Positions 56,451 to 64,000 of a stretch of DNA of 64,000 bases are shown here, piece after piece. How positions within the stretch are numbered: the stretch's first letter is position 1; the number at the start of each line of letters is the position of its first letter. The position numbers were made by a program, and so were the translations under genes. Source of the stretch: Bog-473 sp963707835 (GTDB lineage: Bacteria > Actinomycetota > Acidimicrobiia > Acidimicrobiales > RAAP-2); contig CAVPRI010000001.1 in NCBI GenBank assembly GCA_963707835.1, positions 744,001-808,000 on the forward strand, in the 5' to 3' direction. The notes beneath the pieces were generated by a model. It ran no database searches, had not been told where the DNA came from, and worked only from the letters and a program-made list of their open reading frames with translations.

Positions 56451-57926
56451 ATGGACGGCACCACGCACGCCGACCCGTCGGCGACACCGCACCCTGGCGG
56501 AGTGAAGCCCCCATCCGACCTACCGCGGGCTCTCGTGGACCTGCGGGCATCGGGATGGGAGTCACTTCCGGTGGCCGAGGAGATGCGGCGCAACACGGCC
56601 AGGGCGATCGCCGAGGGCCGGTCGCTCGTCCCTGGCATTCTGGGCTTCGAGGACACCGTGGTCCCGCAGCTGGAGAACGCCATCTTGGCGGGGCACGACG
56701 TGATCCTGCTGGGCGAGCGCGGGCAGGCCAAGACCCGGGTGATCAGGTCCTTGGTGGGCCTCCTCGACGAGTGGATGCCCATCGTCGCTGGTTCCGAGAT
56801 CAACGACGACCCCTACAACCCCGTCTCGCGGTTTGCCATCGACCGGGTGGACGAGCTGGGGGACGCCACGCCGATCGATTGGGTCCACCGCTCGCAGCGC
56901 TACGGCGAGAAGCTGGCCACGCCCGACACCTCGATCGCCGACCTCATCGGGGAGGTCGACCCGATCAAGATCGCCGAGGGCCGCTACCTGAGCGACGAGC
57001 TGGCCCTCCACTACGGGCTGATCCCGCGAGTCAACCGCGGCATCTTCGCCATCAACGAGCTGCCCGACCTCTCGGAGCGGATCCAGGTGGGACTGCTCAA
57101 CATCCTCGAAGAGCGCGACGTGCAGATCAGGGGCCACCGCATCCGCCTCCCCCTCGACATCATGCTGGTGGCCACGGCGAACCCCGAGGACTACACCAAC
57201 CGCGGGCGGATCATCACTCCACTGAAGGACCGTTTCGGCGCCCAGATCCGCACGCACTACCCCTTCGAGACCGGGACCGAGGTCAGGATCATGGAAGGGG
57301 AGGCCGACCTGCCGACGGCCGGTGTCCCGGTCACCGTCCCGCCGTTCATGAAGGAGATCGTGGCCGAGGTCAGCCAGCTGGCCCGGCGCAGCACCCACCT
57401 CAACCAGCGCAGTGGCGTCTCGGTCCGCCTCTCGATCGCCAACTACGAGACGCTGGTCGCCTCCGCGCTCCGCCGGGCGCTCCGCACCGGGGAGCCGGTG
57501 GCCGTGCCGCGCATCAGCGACCTCTCCGCCCTCATCCCCTCGACCCAGGGCAAGATCGAGGTCGAGGCCATGGAGGAGGGTCACGAGGACGAGGTGGTGG
57601 CCCAGCTGATGGCGGCGGCGACGCTGTCGGTCTTCCGGCGCCGCGTCACCCTCGACGACCCCCAGGGGCTCATCGCCGCGTTCAGCGACCACGTGGTCGT
57701 GCACGTCGGTGACGACCTTCCTTCCTCGGCCTATCTCGAGGTGCTGGCCCAGATCCCCGAGCTCGAGCCGCCCACGCGGGCCGTGGCCGGTCCGGAGGCC
57801 GCCGAGGCCGAGTCACCCGCCCTCATGGCCAGCGCGCTGGAATTCCTCCTCGAGGGCCTCCATCTCACCAAGCGCCTCAACAAGGACGCATCGGGCGCCC
57901 GTGCCCTCTATCGCGGCCGCAGGTAA
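56451..57926 (+). CDS. MoxR-type AAA+ ATPase
   Basis: 491 aa. Chaperone-like ATPase of the MoxR/ChlI group. VILLGERGQAKTRVIRSLVG has Walker A (GERGQAKT, residues 88-95); GIFAINELPDLSERIQVGLL has Walker B and the following Glu; ATANPEDYTNRGRIITPLKD with the sensor Arg, and RSGVSVRLSIANYETLVASA is sensor 2. MoxR proteins act with a von Willebrand A partner, encoded here 9 nt downstream. The substrate complex is unknown. Confidence 0.88.
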   Translation: MDGTTHADPSATPHPGGVKPPSDLPRALVDLRASGWESLPVAEEMRRNTARAIAEGRSLVPGILGFEDTVVPQLENAILAGHDVILLGERGQAKTRVIRSLVGLLDEWMPIVAGSEINDDPYNPVSRFAIDRVDELGDATPIDWVHRSQRYGEKLATPDTSIADLIGEVDPIKIAEGRYLSDELALHYGLIPRVNRGIFAINELPDLSERIQVGLLNILEERDVQIRGHRIRLPLDIMLVATANPEDYTNRGRIITPLKDRFGAQIRTHYPFETGTEVRIMEGEADLPTAGVPVTVPPFMKEIVAEVSQLARRSTHLNQRSGVSVRLSIANYETLVASALRRALRTGEPVAVPRISDLSALIPSTQGKIEVEAMEEGHEDEVVAQLMAAATLSVFRRRVTLDDPQGLIAAFSDHVVVHVGDDLPSSAYLEVLAQIPELEPPTRAVAGPEAAEAESPALMASALEFLLEGLHLTKRLNKDASGARALYRGRR

Positions 57927-57935
57927 GGCGCCGGG

Positions 57936-59969
57936 GTGGCCCCGCGCCACGGGGTGCGCCCCGTGAGCGTCGGCTACGACTACTCGGCCTGGGACGGCAC
58001 CCAGGAGTTCGGCGACCTCGATCCCGACGAGCTCCTGGCCGGACTCACCGACGACCTGCTGGCCGGGGGTGACCTCGACGACGCCCTGCGGCGCCTCCTG
58101 CGCTCCGGGTTCCAGACCGCCGACGGCGAGCAGGTGGCCGGTCTGCGGGACCTGCTGGAGCAGCTGCGACGCCGACGGTCCGAGATGCTGGCCGAGGGAG
58201 ACCCCGACGGTCGTCTGGCCGAGCTCACGGTGCGGCTCGACCAGATCGAGCACGAGGAGCGGGCCGCCATCGACGAGCTGGTCGACGAGGCGCAGGCATC
58301 GGGGGACCAGCGGCGCACCGAGGTGACCGACGACGTGGCAGCCGAGCGGCGCATGGCCCTCGACCTCCAGCCTGGCGGGCCGGCCGAGCGCATCGCCTCG
58401 CTGCAGCACTACGAGTTCGTGTCCTCCGAGGCGCGGGAGCACTTCGAACAACTGGTCGACGAGCTGCGTCGCGAGATGGCCGACACGTTCTTCGAGGGTG
58501 CCTCCGAGGCCCTGTCGTCCATGAGCCCCGAGCAGATGGAGCGAATGCGCGACGCCTACGACGCGCTGAACCGCATGCTCGAACAGCGCGAGCGCGGCGA
58601 TCCGCTCGACCCGGGCTTCGAGGAGTTCATGGAGCAGTACGGCGACCTGTTCCCCGGTGACCCCGAGGACCTCGACCAGCTCCTGGCCCAGCTGGCCCAG
58701 CGGATGGCCGCGGCCCAGGCGGTGTGGAACTCCATGAGCCCCGAGCAGCAGGCGCAGCTGCGGCGCCTGGCCGACACCGTGCTCGAGGACATGGACCTGC
58801 GTTGGCAGGTCGACCGGTTGGCGCAGAACCTCCAGCGCGCCTTCCCCGATCTGGACTGGCAGCAGAGCTACGACTTCGACGGTGAGGGCCCCATGAGCAT
58901 CAACCGGGCCACCGACCTGGCGTCACGGCTGGGCCAGCTCGACCGGATGGAAGAGGTGCTCCAATCGGCCTCGACTCCGGCCGCCCTCGGTGAGATCGAC
59001 CTCGATCAGGTCAGGGCGCACATGGGCGAGGACGCCGCCCGGGCACTGGACCGACTGGCCAAGCTCAGCCGTACCCTGGCTGACGCCGGGCTCATCGAGC
59101 AGCACGGAGGTCGCATCGAGCTGACGCCCAGGGGCGTGCGGCGGTTGGGCCAGCGCGCTCTCTCGGACCTGTTCGGCCAGATCACCAGGGACAGGATCGG
59201 CGACCACTCGGCCATGCGCACGGGCACCGGCCACGATCGCGAAGAGACCACGAAAGCATACGAGCACGGTGACCCGCTCAACCTGCACCTGTCGTCGACC
59301 GTGCACAACGCCGTGCGCCGCAGCGGGTCCGGCGTGCCTGTCCGCCTGACACCCGAGGACTTCGAGGTGGTCGAGGTCGAGGCGCTGAGCCGGTCGGCCA
59401 CCGTGCTGTGCATCGACCTGTCCATGTCGATGCCCATGCGCGACAACTTCGTCCCGGCCAAGCGCATGGCCATGGCGCTGCAGACCCTCATCTCCTCGAA
59501 GTTCCCCCGCGACTACCTCGGCATCGTCGGCTTCTCGGAGGTCGCCCGCGAGATCCGACCCGACGAGATCCCCACGGCCATGTGGGACTACGTCTACGGC
59601 ACCAACCTCCAGCACGCGCTGGCGCTGGCTCGTCGCTTGCTGTCGCACCAGCACGGCAGCAAGCAGATCATCGTGGTCACCGACGGGGAGCCCACGGCGC
59701 ACATCGACGACCACGGCGAGGTCTCGTTCAACTACCCGCCGGTCCCCGAGACGCTCAACCGGACCATGGCCGAGGTGATCCGGTGCACGCGCTCGGGCAT
59801 CGTCATCAACACCTTCGCCCTCGATCTCGAGCGCACGCACTACCCCTTCGTGGAGCAGATCGCCCGGGTCAACGGTGGCCGCACCTTCTACACGACCCCC
59901 GACGCGCTCGGGGGCTACGTGCTGGTCGACTTCCTGCGGCGGCGCCGGGTCCTGCGCCCGGCCGGGTAG
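57936..59969 (+). CDS. VWA-domain partner of MoxR
   Basis: 677 aa. GTG 57936 with an AAGG-like site upstream; GTG 57963 (SVGYDYSAWDGTQEF) is an alternative. A long helical, Glu/Gln/Arg-rich N-terminal part (about 1-460) includes EQMERMRDAYDALNRMLEQR and FEEFMEQYGDLFPGDPEDLD. The C-terminal VWA domain begins SRSATVLCIDLSMSMPMRDN with the MIDAS DxSxS at about residue 493 and continues through YLGIVGFSEVAREI and IIVVTDGEPTAHIDDHG. Soluble, with no membrane helix. It probably binds a metal-dependent ligand and presents a substrate to MoxR. Confidence 0.82.
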   Translation: MAPRHGVRPVSVGYDYSAWDGTQEFGDLDPDELLAGLTDDLLAGGDLDDALRRLLRSGFQTADGEQVAGLRDLLEQLRRRRSEMLAEGDPDGRLAELTVRLDQIEHEERAAIDELVDEAQASGDQRRTEVTDDVAAERRMALDLQPGGPAERIASLQHYEFVSSEAREHFEQLVDELRREMADTFFEGASEALSSMSPEQMERMRDAYDALNRMLEQRERGDPLDPGFEEFMEQYGDLFPGDPEDLDQLLAQLAQRMAAAQAVWNSMSPEQQAQLRRLADTVLEDMDLRWQVDRLAQNLQRAFPDLDWQQSYDFDGEGPMSINRATDLASRLGQLDRMEEVLQSASTPAALGEIDLDQVRAHMGEDAARALDRLAKLSRTLADAGLIEQHGGRIELTPRGVRRLGQRALSDLFGQITRDRIGDHSAMRTGTGHDREETTKAYEHGDPLNLHLSSTVHNAVRRSGSGVPVRLTPEDFEVVEVEALSRSATVLCIDLSMSMPMRDNFVPAKRMAMALQTLISSKFPRDYLGIVGFSEVAREIRPDEIPTAMWDYVYGTNLQHALALARRLLSHQHGSKQIIVVTDGEPTAHIDDHGEVSFNYPPVPETLNRTMAEVIRCTRSGIVINTFALDLERTHYPFVEQIARVNGGRTFYTTPDALGGYVLVDFLRRRRVLRPAG

Positions 59970-59987
59970 GTCCGCAGTTCGGGCCGC

Positions 59988-60004
59988 GCCGGCCGCCGGC
60001 CGGC
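59988..60004. terminator. GC hairpin between VWA gene and convergent permease
   Basis: GCCGGCC, loop GCC, then GGCCGGC, a perfect 7-bp stem beginning 19 nt after the VWA stop and ending at the permease stop. No T tract. A plausible bidirectional terminator. Confidence 0.45.
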
Positions 60005-61675
60005 TACGCGCCTCGCAGGTCCCGCCGCGCGAAGCACAGTGTCCCGACGAGCGTGGCCACGCCCGCACACAGGACCAGAGTCGCGTCGGCGACCCAGTCG
60101 ACCGGCACGGCGGGAGCCGACGACACATGGTGGAAGATCGAGGTGTCGAGGATCCAGTGGCTCACGGCACCGATGCCGCCCACCAGCTCGATCACGAGCG
60201 ACCAGGCCAAGAGGGCGTACAAGACCGGGGAGGCCACCCGCGGCCACACGCCGACCAGGAGCACGCCGACCCCGAGCACGACGATGGCCGGCACTGCCGC
60301 ATTGAGCCCCGCCGCCAGCAAGGGTCCGACGCCAAAACCCGAGTGCTGGCTGGCCGCGGCGAACCAAGTGCTCAGCGCGCCCACGGTCCCGCAGGCGACC
60401 ACGAGGACGACGCCGATGCCCAGTCTCCCGAGGAGCCATCTCGTGCGCGGGAGCGGGTGCACCACGAGCACGTCGAGCCGTCCCTGCGCCTCCTCGTCCC
60501 GGGCCGCGCTGACCTGGCCGGCAGCCGTGAAGCCAATGAGCGCGGCGAGCATGAGGAACACCACGCCGAGGTATGCAGCCGTCCCACCCCCCGGGGCACC
60601 GAGCTTGTCGAACACGTCGCGGACCGACGAGCCCGACAGCGACGTGCCGGCGCTCCTGGCCACCAACCCGAACAGCAGGCCCACCACGACGACCGCGCCG
60701 AGCCAACCGAGGGCCACCGCCCAGAGCAGACGGACGCTGAGTCCGAGTTGGCCCCGGAGCAGCCCCAGCCTGGGCGCGCTGTGCGCGCGGTCCGAGATCA
60801 TGCCGGATCCCGCGTCGCGGTGGCCCGAGAGCACCACGGCGATGGCGGCCAGAACGATCGTGCACACGAAGATGGGAGCGAGCGGTACCGGGTCTGCGGA
60901 GGTGAGCGGTGCGAGCAGCTCGACCCAGCCCAGGGGCGACAGCCATGTCAGCGCGTGCAGCCCCACGCCGGCGTCGCCCACCATGCGCAACGCGTAGCTG
61001 ATCCCGAGCACGAGGGCGCCATAGCCGGCGGCGGTGCGGCGGGTGGGTGCGACCTGGCTGGTGACCGAGCCGACGGCGAGGAAGACCAAGGCGGGGGCGA
61101 CGAGCGCCAGCGCCAGGTAGAGGGCCGAGCCGACAGAGATCCCGATTCTCGGCGAGAGGCCGGCGAGCACGGTGATGACGGCGGTCACGGCCCACAGCGC
61201 GCCGGCGCCCGCGCCGAGTCCGGCCAGCGCGTCGGCCGTCGCTCGACGCGGCGTCGTCCGCCCAACGAGCATCAGGTCCCAGCGCCCGGCCTCTTCCTCT
61301 CCCCGCAGCAGGCGGGTGCCGGTGAGCAGCCCCCACACCGCACCGATGATCATCAGCGTCATGGAGACCTTGAGGATCGTGAACCCGCCGGTCGTCTGCA
61401 GTTCGGGTGCCGGTCCGAACAGGGCGATGGTCGCCTGGTTGGTCCCGAACGCATGGGCCAACGCGTCGCGCTCGGCCTGGGTCTTGTAGATGCTGGTGTA
61501 GCTCCAGGCCGTCGAGACCACGAAGACACCGAAGACGTAGCCCCAGACCACGCCCGAGCGCGCCGCGGCGCCGCGCCGTGCGGCGCGTCACCACCGACAC
61601 CGTGCGATCCGCTGCGGCGGCCGGGAGGGCGCGCCGCTCGCCCGCCCCCGAGGGATCTGGCTCAGGTTGCGCCAT
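60004..61675 (-). CDS. ABC-type exporter permease, one N-terminal frameshift
   Basis: The main frame (61551 downwards) is a very hydrophobic protein of about 515 aa with some twelve helices in two similar halves, e.g. GYVFGVFVVSTAWSYTSIYK, WGLLTGTRLLRGEEEAGRWD, and later FTAAGQVSAARDEEAQGRLD. The EEEAGR/DEEAQGR cytosolic loops mark each half of this exporter type. The start is upstream in another frame: ATG 61675 (MAQPEPDPSGAGERRA) overlaps the ATPase gene by 14 nt. A base is missing near 61565. Exports an unknown compound together with the ATPase. Confidence 0.75.
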
Positions 61676-62594
61676 CGGACCCCTCGCCACCGGAGCCTTT
61701 GTCGTCGGACTCTTCGCCTTGGCCGTAGTGGCTCAAGAACAGCTCCTCGAGGGAGGGTTCACGGCTGAGGAGGCCCGTGATCTCGGTGGACGAGAGCCGC
61801 CGGATCAGGGGCGCCACCGGGCCGCGCAGCGCCAGTCGTACCTCGTGTCCGCGCACGCGCAGGTCGCTGACCCCAGGGACATCGGACAAGTCGGGGGCGA
61901 TACCGGCGAAGGTGGCGTCGACCGAGACGGCCGCCAGATGGCGCAACTGGTCGAGCGCGCCCAGCTCGACCAGCCGGCCCTGGCGCAAGATGGCCACCCG
62001 ATCGCACAGGGCTTCGACCTCGCTCAGGAGGTGCGAGGAGAGGAACACGGTCTGGCCGCGCCCTTTGGCCTCGTGCACGCACTCCCGGAAGACCTGCTCC
62101 ATCAAGGGGTCGAGCCCGGCTGTCGGCTCGTCGAGCACGAGCAGGTCGGTGCGGGTCATGAGCGCGGCCACGAGGAGGACCTTCTGACGGTTGCCCTTGG
62201 AGTACGCCCGCACTTTCTTGGCCGGGTCCAGATCGAAGCGCTCGACCAACTCGTCGCGGTAGGTCGTGTCGACGCTCCCGTGTACCTGTCCGAGCACGTG
62301 GAGCGTCTCCGCGCCGGTCAGACCGGGCCAGAGGTTGGCCTCACCGGGGACGTAGGCGAGTCGGCGATGCGCGGCGACGGTCTGGCGGTGCGCATCGAGC
62401 CCGAAGATCTCACAGCGACCCGAGGTGGGCCGAAGGAGCCCGAGGAGCAGGCGGATCGTGGTCGTCTTGCCGGCGCCGTTGGGCCCGAGATAGCCCATGA
62501 CCTCGCCGGGCTCCACCTCGAGGTCCAACTCGTCGAGGGCCTGGACGCGCCCGAAGCGCTTGGAGAGGTGCACGGCACGCACGGCGCTGGTCAC
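61662..62594 (-). CDS. ABC transporter ATP-binding protein
   Basis: 310 aa, GTG 62594 with AAGGGAG upstream. LSKRFGRVQALDELDLEVEP opens the domain; YLGPNGAGKTTTIRLLLG is Walker A; YSKGNRQKVLLVAALM is the signature motif (YSKGNRQ instead of LSGGQ); DLLVLDEPTAGLDPLM is Walker B with the D-loop; FLSSHLLSEVEALCDRVAIL holds the switch His. A DrrA/CcmA-type C-terminal extension follows. Pairs with the permease that overlaps its end. Confidence 0.9.
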   Translation of the reverse strand: MTSAVRAVHLSKRFGRVQALDELDLEVEPGEVMGYLGPNGAGKTTTIRLLLGLLRPTSGRCEIFGLDAHRQTVAAHRRLAYVPGEANLWPGLTGAETLHVLGQVHGSVDTTYRDELVERFDLDPAKKVRAYSKGNRQKVLLVAALMTRTDLLVLDEPTAGLDPLMEQVFRECVHEAKGRGQTVFLSSHLLSEVEALCDRVAILRQGRLVELGALDQLRHLAAVSVDATFAGIAPDLSDVPGVSDLRVRGHEVRLALRGPVAPLIRRLSSTEITGLLSREPSLEELFLSHYGQGEESDDKGSGGEGSDGAT

Positions 62595-62871
62595 GGCGTT
62601 CTCCCTTCGTCGAGGGCCGAGTCTGGCCCACGGTGCGGTCACGGTGTGGCCCGCATTGCACCACACGGCCACCGGTGGATGGCTGGACCGTGAATCCGTG
62701 CTCCCCATCTGGCCACCGCGCATCAAACGAGCGCGGTCTCCCCATAACCGCTCACGTTTTTTGCCCAGAATTGGCCCTCAGCCCTTGCACTCGGCGGAGA
62801 ACGTGGTCAAGATGACTACACCGTTGTAACTACACGAGTGCCACGTGATGCCAAGAAGGGGGGCGAACCAA

Positions 62872-63159
62872 GTGCCAGTTGACATCGTCACCTCGCTCTA
62901 CGGTCGCCAAGAACGAAGCTGGCAGCTGCAAGCGAACTGCATGGGCGTCGACCCGGATCTCTTTTTTCCGGAGCGCGGCGCCTCGACCCGCGAGGCCAAG
63001 GAGGTCTGCCGCGGTTGCGTGGTGCGTGAGGACTGCCTCGAGTACGCCCTGGCCAATGGTGAGAAGTTCGGCATCTGGGGCGGGATGAGCGAACGGGAGC
63101 GCCGCCGGCTGCGGCGGGCCCGTGCCCTGGCTCGCCGGGACGTGGCCAGCGCTTCCTGA
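62872..63159 (+). CDS. whiB2: WhiB-family iron-sulfur regulator (WhiB2-like)
   Basis: 95 aa; GTG 62872 is preferred because AAGGGGGG lies 7 nt upstream; ATG 62845/62848 lacks such a site. Four Cys for [4Fe-4S]: ANCMGVDPDLFFPERGA, then VCRGCVVREDCLEYALANGE. GIWGGMSERERRRLRRARAL is the WhiB G-W-G turn and basic C-terminus that contacts sigma factor/DNA. STREAKEVCRGC and EYALANGEKFGIWGG agree best with WhiB2/WhmD, a cell-division regulator in mycobacteria; the subgroup call is a judgement. Confidence 0.88.
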   Translation: MPVDIVTSLYGRQERSWQLQANCMGVDPDLFFPERGASTREAKEVCRGCVVREDCLEYALANGEKFGIWGGMSERERRRLRRARALARRDVASAS

Positions 63160-63181
63160 TCCTGCCCCGGGGGCCGGCGGC

Positions 63182-64000
63182 TCAGCGGCCCGGGTCGGCG
63201 AGACGGGCCTCCACGGTGTCCTCGGCCGAGAGCCCGAGTTCGTGCCATCGAGCGCGCGGGACGTCGGCCAGCACGGTCTCGGGAACGAGACCCACCAGCT
63301 CGCCTCCCAGCGCCCGACCCCCGGCCTGGCGCATGAGGCCGTCCACCATGTCGTAGACGTGGGCGGGACCGCTGACGGCGGGGTCGATCAGGTTGCACGA
63401 GACCTGGGCCCGTGCCCCCAGCGCCAGCCCCAGGGCCCGCACCTCAGGCGAGCGGACCTGGCGGGCCACCTGGCGAGCCACCTCGACCGAGGAGACCCAG
63501 ACGTTGTAGGCCACCAGGGCACGCCGCGCCCCGACGGCCGTGACCCCGGTCCGTGGATCTGGATCCGACGGCCCGGCCAGAGGTGTCACCGTGCCCTCCC
63601 GGCCCGCGTGCTCGAGAGCCCGGCGGAGCTCGGGCAGCGTGCGGTGGCCACCGCCGGGCAACGGCCCGTACGGGTAGGCCGGGACCCCGAGAGTGAGGCC
63701 CAGCCAGTGGGCGAAGGCGTTGCGCAGTGCCACCGCCTCGGTCAGGTCGGAGGCCGGGGCGCCGTGAGGGACATAGGGGACGAAAGGCACCACGTCGAGC
63801 ACCCCGAAGCGCGGGTGGGCCCCCGCGTGGTGGCGCAGGTCCAAGGAGTTCACCACCGCGGTCGCCAGCGCCTGGGCACTCCCCATGACCGCCTCGGCGC
63901 TCCCTCCGAGGGTCATCACGCAGCGGTTGTGATCCGGATCACAGTGGACGTCGAGGAGGGCCGGCCCGGCGGCGGCACCCAGGCGGCCGATCAGTTCGAG
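63182..64000 (-). CDS. Formiminotransferase-type protein, N-terminus cut by window end
   Basis: Reads on past 64000. DVHCDPDHNRCVMTLGGSAE near the visible start, then SLDLRHHAGAHPRFGVLDVV, PFVPYVPHGAPASDL and FAHWLGLTLGVPAYPYGPLP are the N-subdomain of glutamate formimidoyltransferase, with the His residues that bind the formimino group. GARRALVAYNVWVSSVEVAR, QVSCNLIDP and HVYDMVDGL form the second subdomain. The full cyclodeaminase domain is absent. Histidine degradation or another formimino/THF reaction is likely; it could be a diverged paralogue. Confidence 0.8.
   Translation of the reverse strand, partial: LELIGRLGAAAGPALLDVHCDPDHNRCVMTLGGSAEAVMGSAQALATAVVNSLDLRHHAGAHPRFGVLDVVPFVPYVPHGAPASDLTEAVALRNAFAHWLGLTLGVPAYPYGPLPGGGHRTLPELRRALEHAGREGTVTPLAGPSDPDPRTGVTAVGARRALVAYNVWVSSVEVARQVARQVRSPEVRALGLALGARAQVSCNLIDPAVSGPAHVYDMVDGLMRQAGGRALGGELVGLVPETVLADVPRARWHELGLSAEDTVEARLADPGR

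Overview
The window is high-GC actinobacterial DNA, most likely from an uncultivated member of the Acidimicrobiia. Pointers to this are the GGYWLVASDGG-type propeller repeats, a WhiB2-type Fe-S regulator, GuaB3, a three-subunit succinate dehydrogenase like mycobacterial Sdh1, an F420-type (Ddn-like) reductase, frequent GTG starts and many TANNNT boxes sitting 12 nt before start codons (leaderless promoters). The assignment is an inference; no rRNA or tRNA gene was seen.

Layout. 0-14 kb is an accessory, cell-surface region: a secreted propeller-like protein (cut by the window edge), two tandem Pro-rich membrane proteins that share an N-terminal motif, three glycosyltransferases, several small unknown proteins, a class E sortase, and a very large secreted protein made of GGYWLV repeats, an IPT/TIG domain and a GH5-like glycosidase domain. 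Almost every gene here is split across frames. 14.5-22.4 kb is housekeeping: guaB3-guaA-pcrA (overlapping), a B12-binding mutase domain, and sucC-sucD. 23-28.3 kb holds a K+ channel followed by the purN-purH-folD-cupin-metF one-carbon/purine run. 28.4-30.5 kb carries two nucleotidyltransferase toxin-antitoxin-like cassettes in tandem. 30.5-32.9 kb is icd-mdh. 32.9-38 kb is the ATP-grasp / alpha-E / transglutaminase cluster with an ACT-domain protein and a COG4705 membrane protein behind it. 38-45.4 kb is mixed: an SDR, a hot-dog protein, a membrane protein, an IS110 transposase with a structured 5' leader (candidate bridge RNA), an FMO-like oxidoreductase, an esterase and a RibD/DHFR-like reductase. 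45.4-51.9 kb is a minus-strand catabolic-looking run (dienelactone hydrolase, DUF2332, ABM monooxygenase, arylsulfatase, Ddn-like reductase, small proteins, SCP2). 51.9-56.4 kb is sdhCAB with a divergent LysR regulator and a perfect palindrome between them. 56.4-64 kb holds a MoxR-VWA pair, an ABC exporter, whiB2 and a formiminotransferase (cut by the window end).

How the genes work together. icd, mdh, sucCD and sdhCAB supply several TCA-cycle steps. guaB3/guaA and purN/purH cover purine synthesis, with folD and metF supplying and draining the folate pool used by PurN and PurH. The sortase, repeat/GH5 protein and glycosyltransferases suggest a surface or extracellular function.

Quality warning. 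Single-base indels, many in G or C homopolymers, interrupt essential genes (guaA, pcrA, sucD, mdh). These look like long-read consensus errors. The density is far higher in the first 14 kb, where true decay cannot be excluded.
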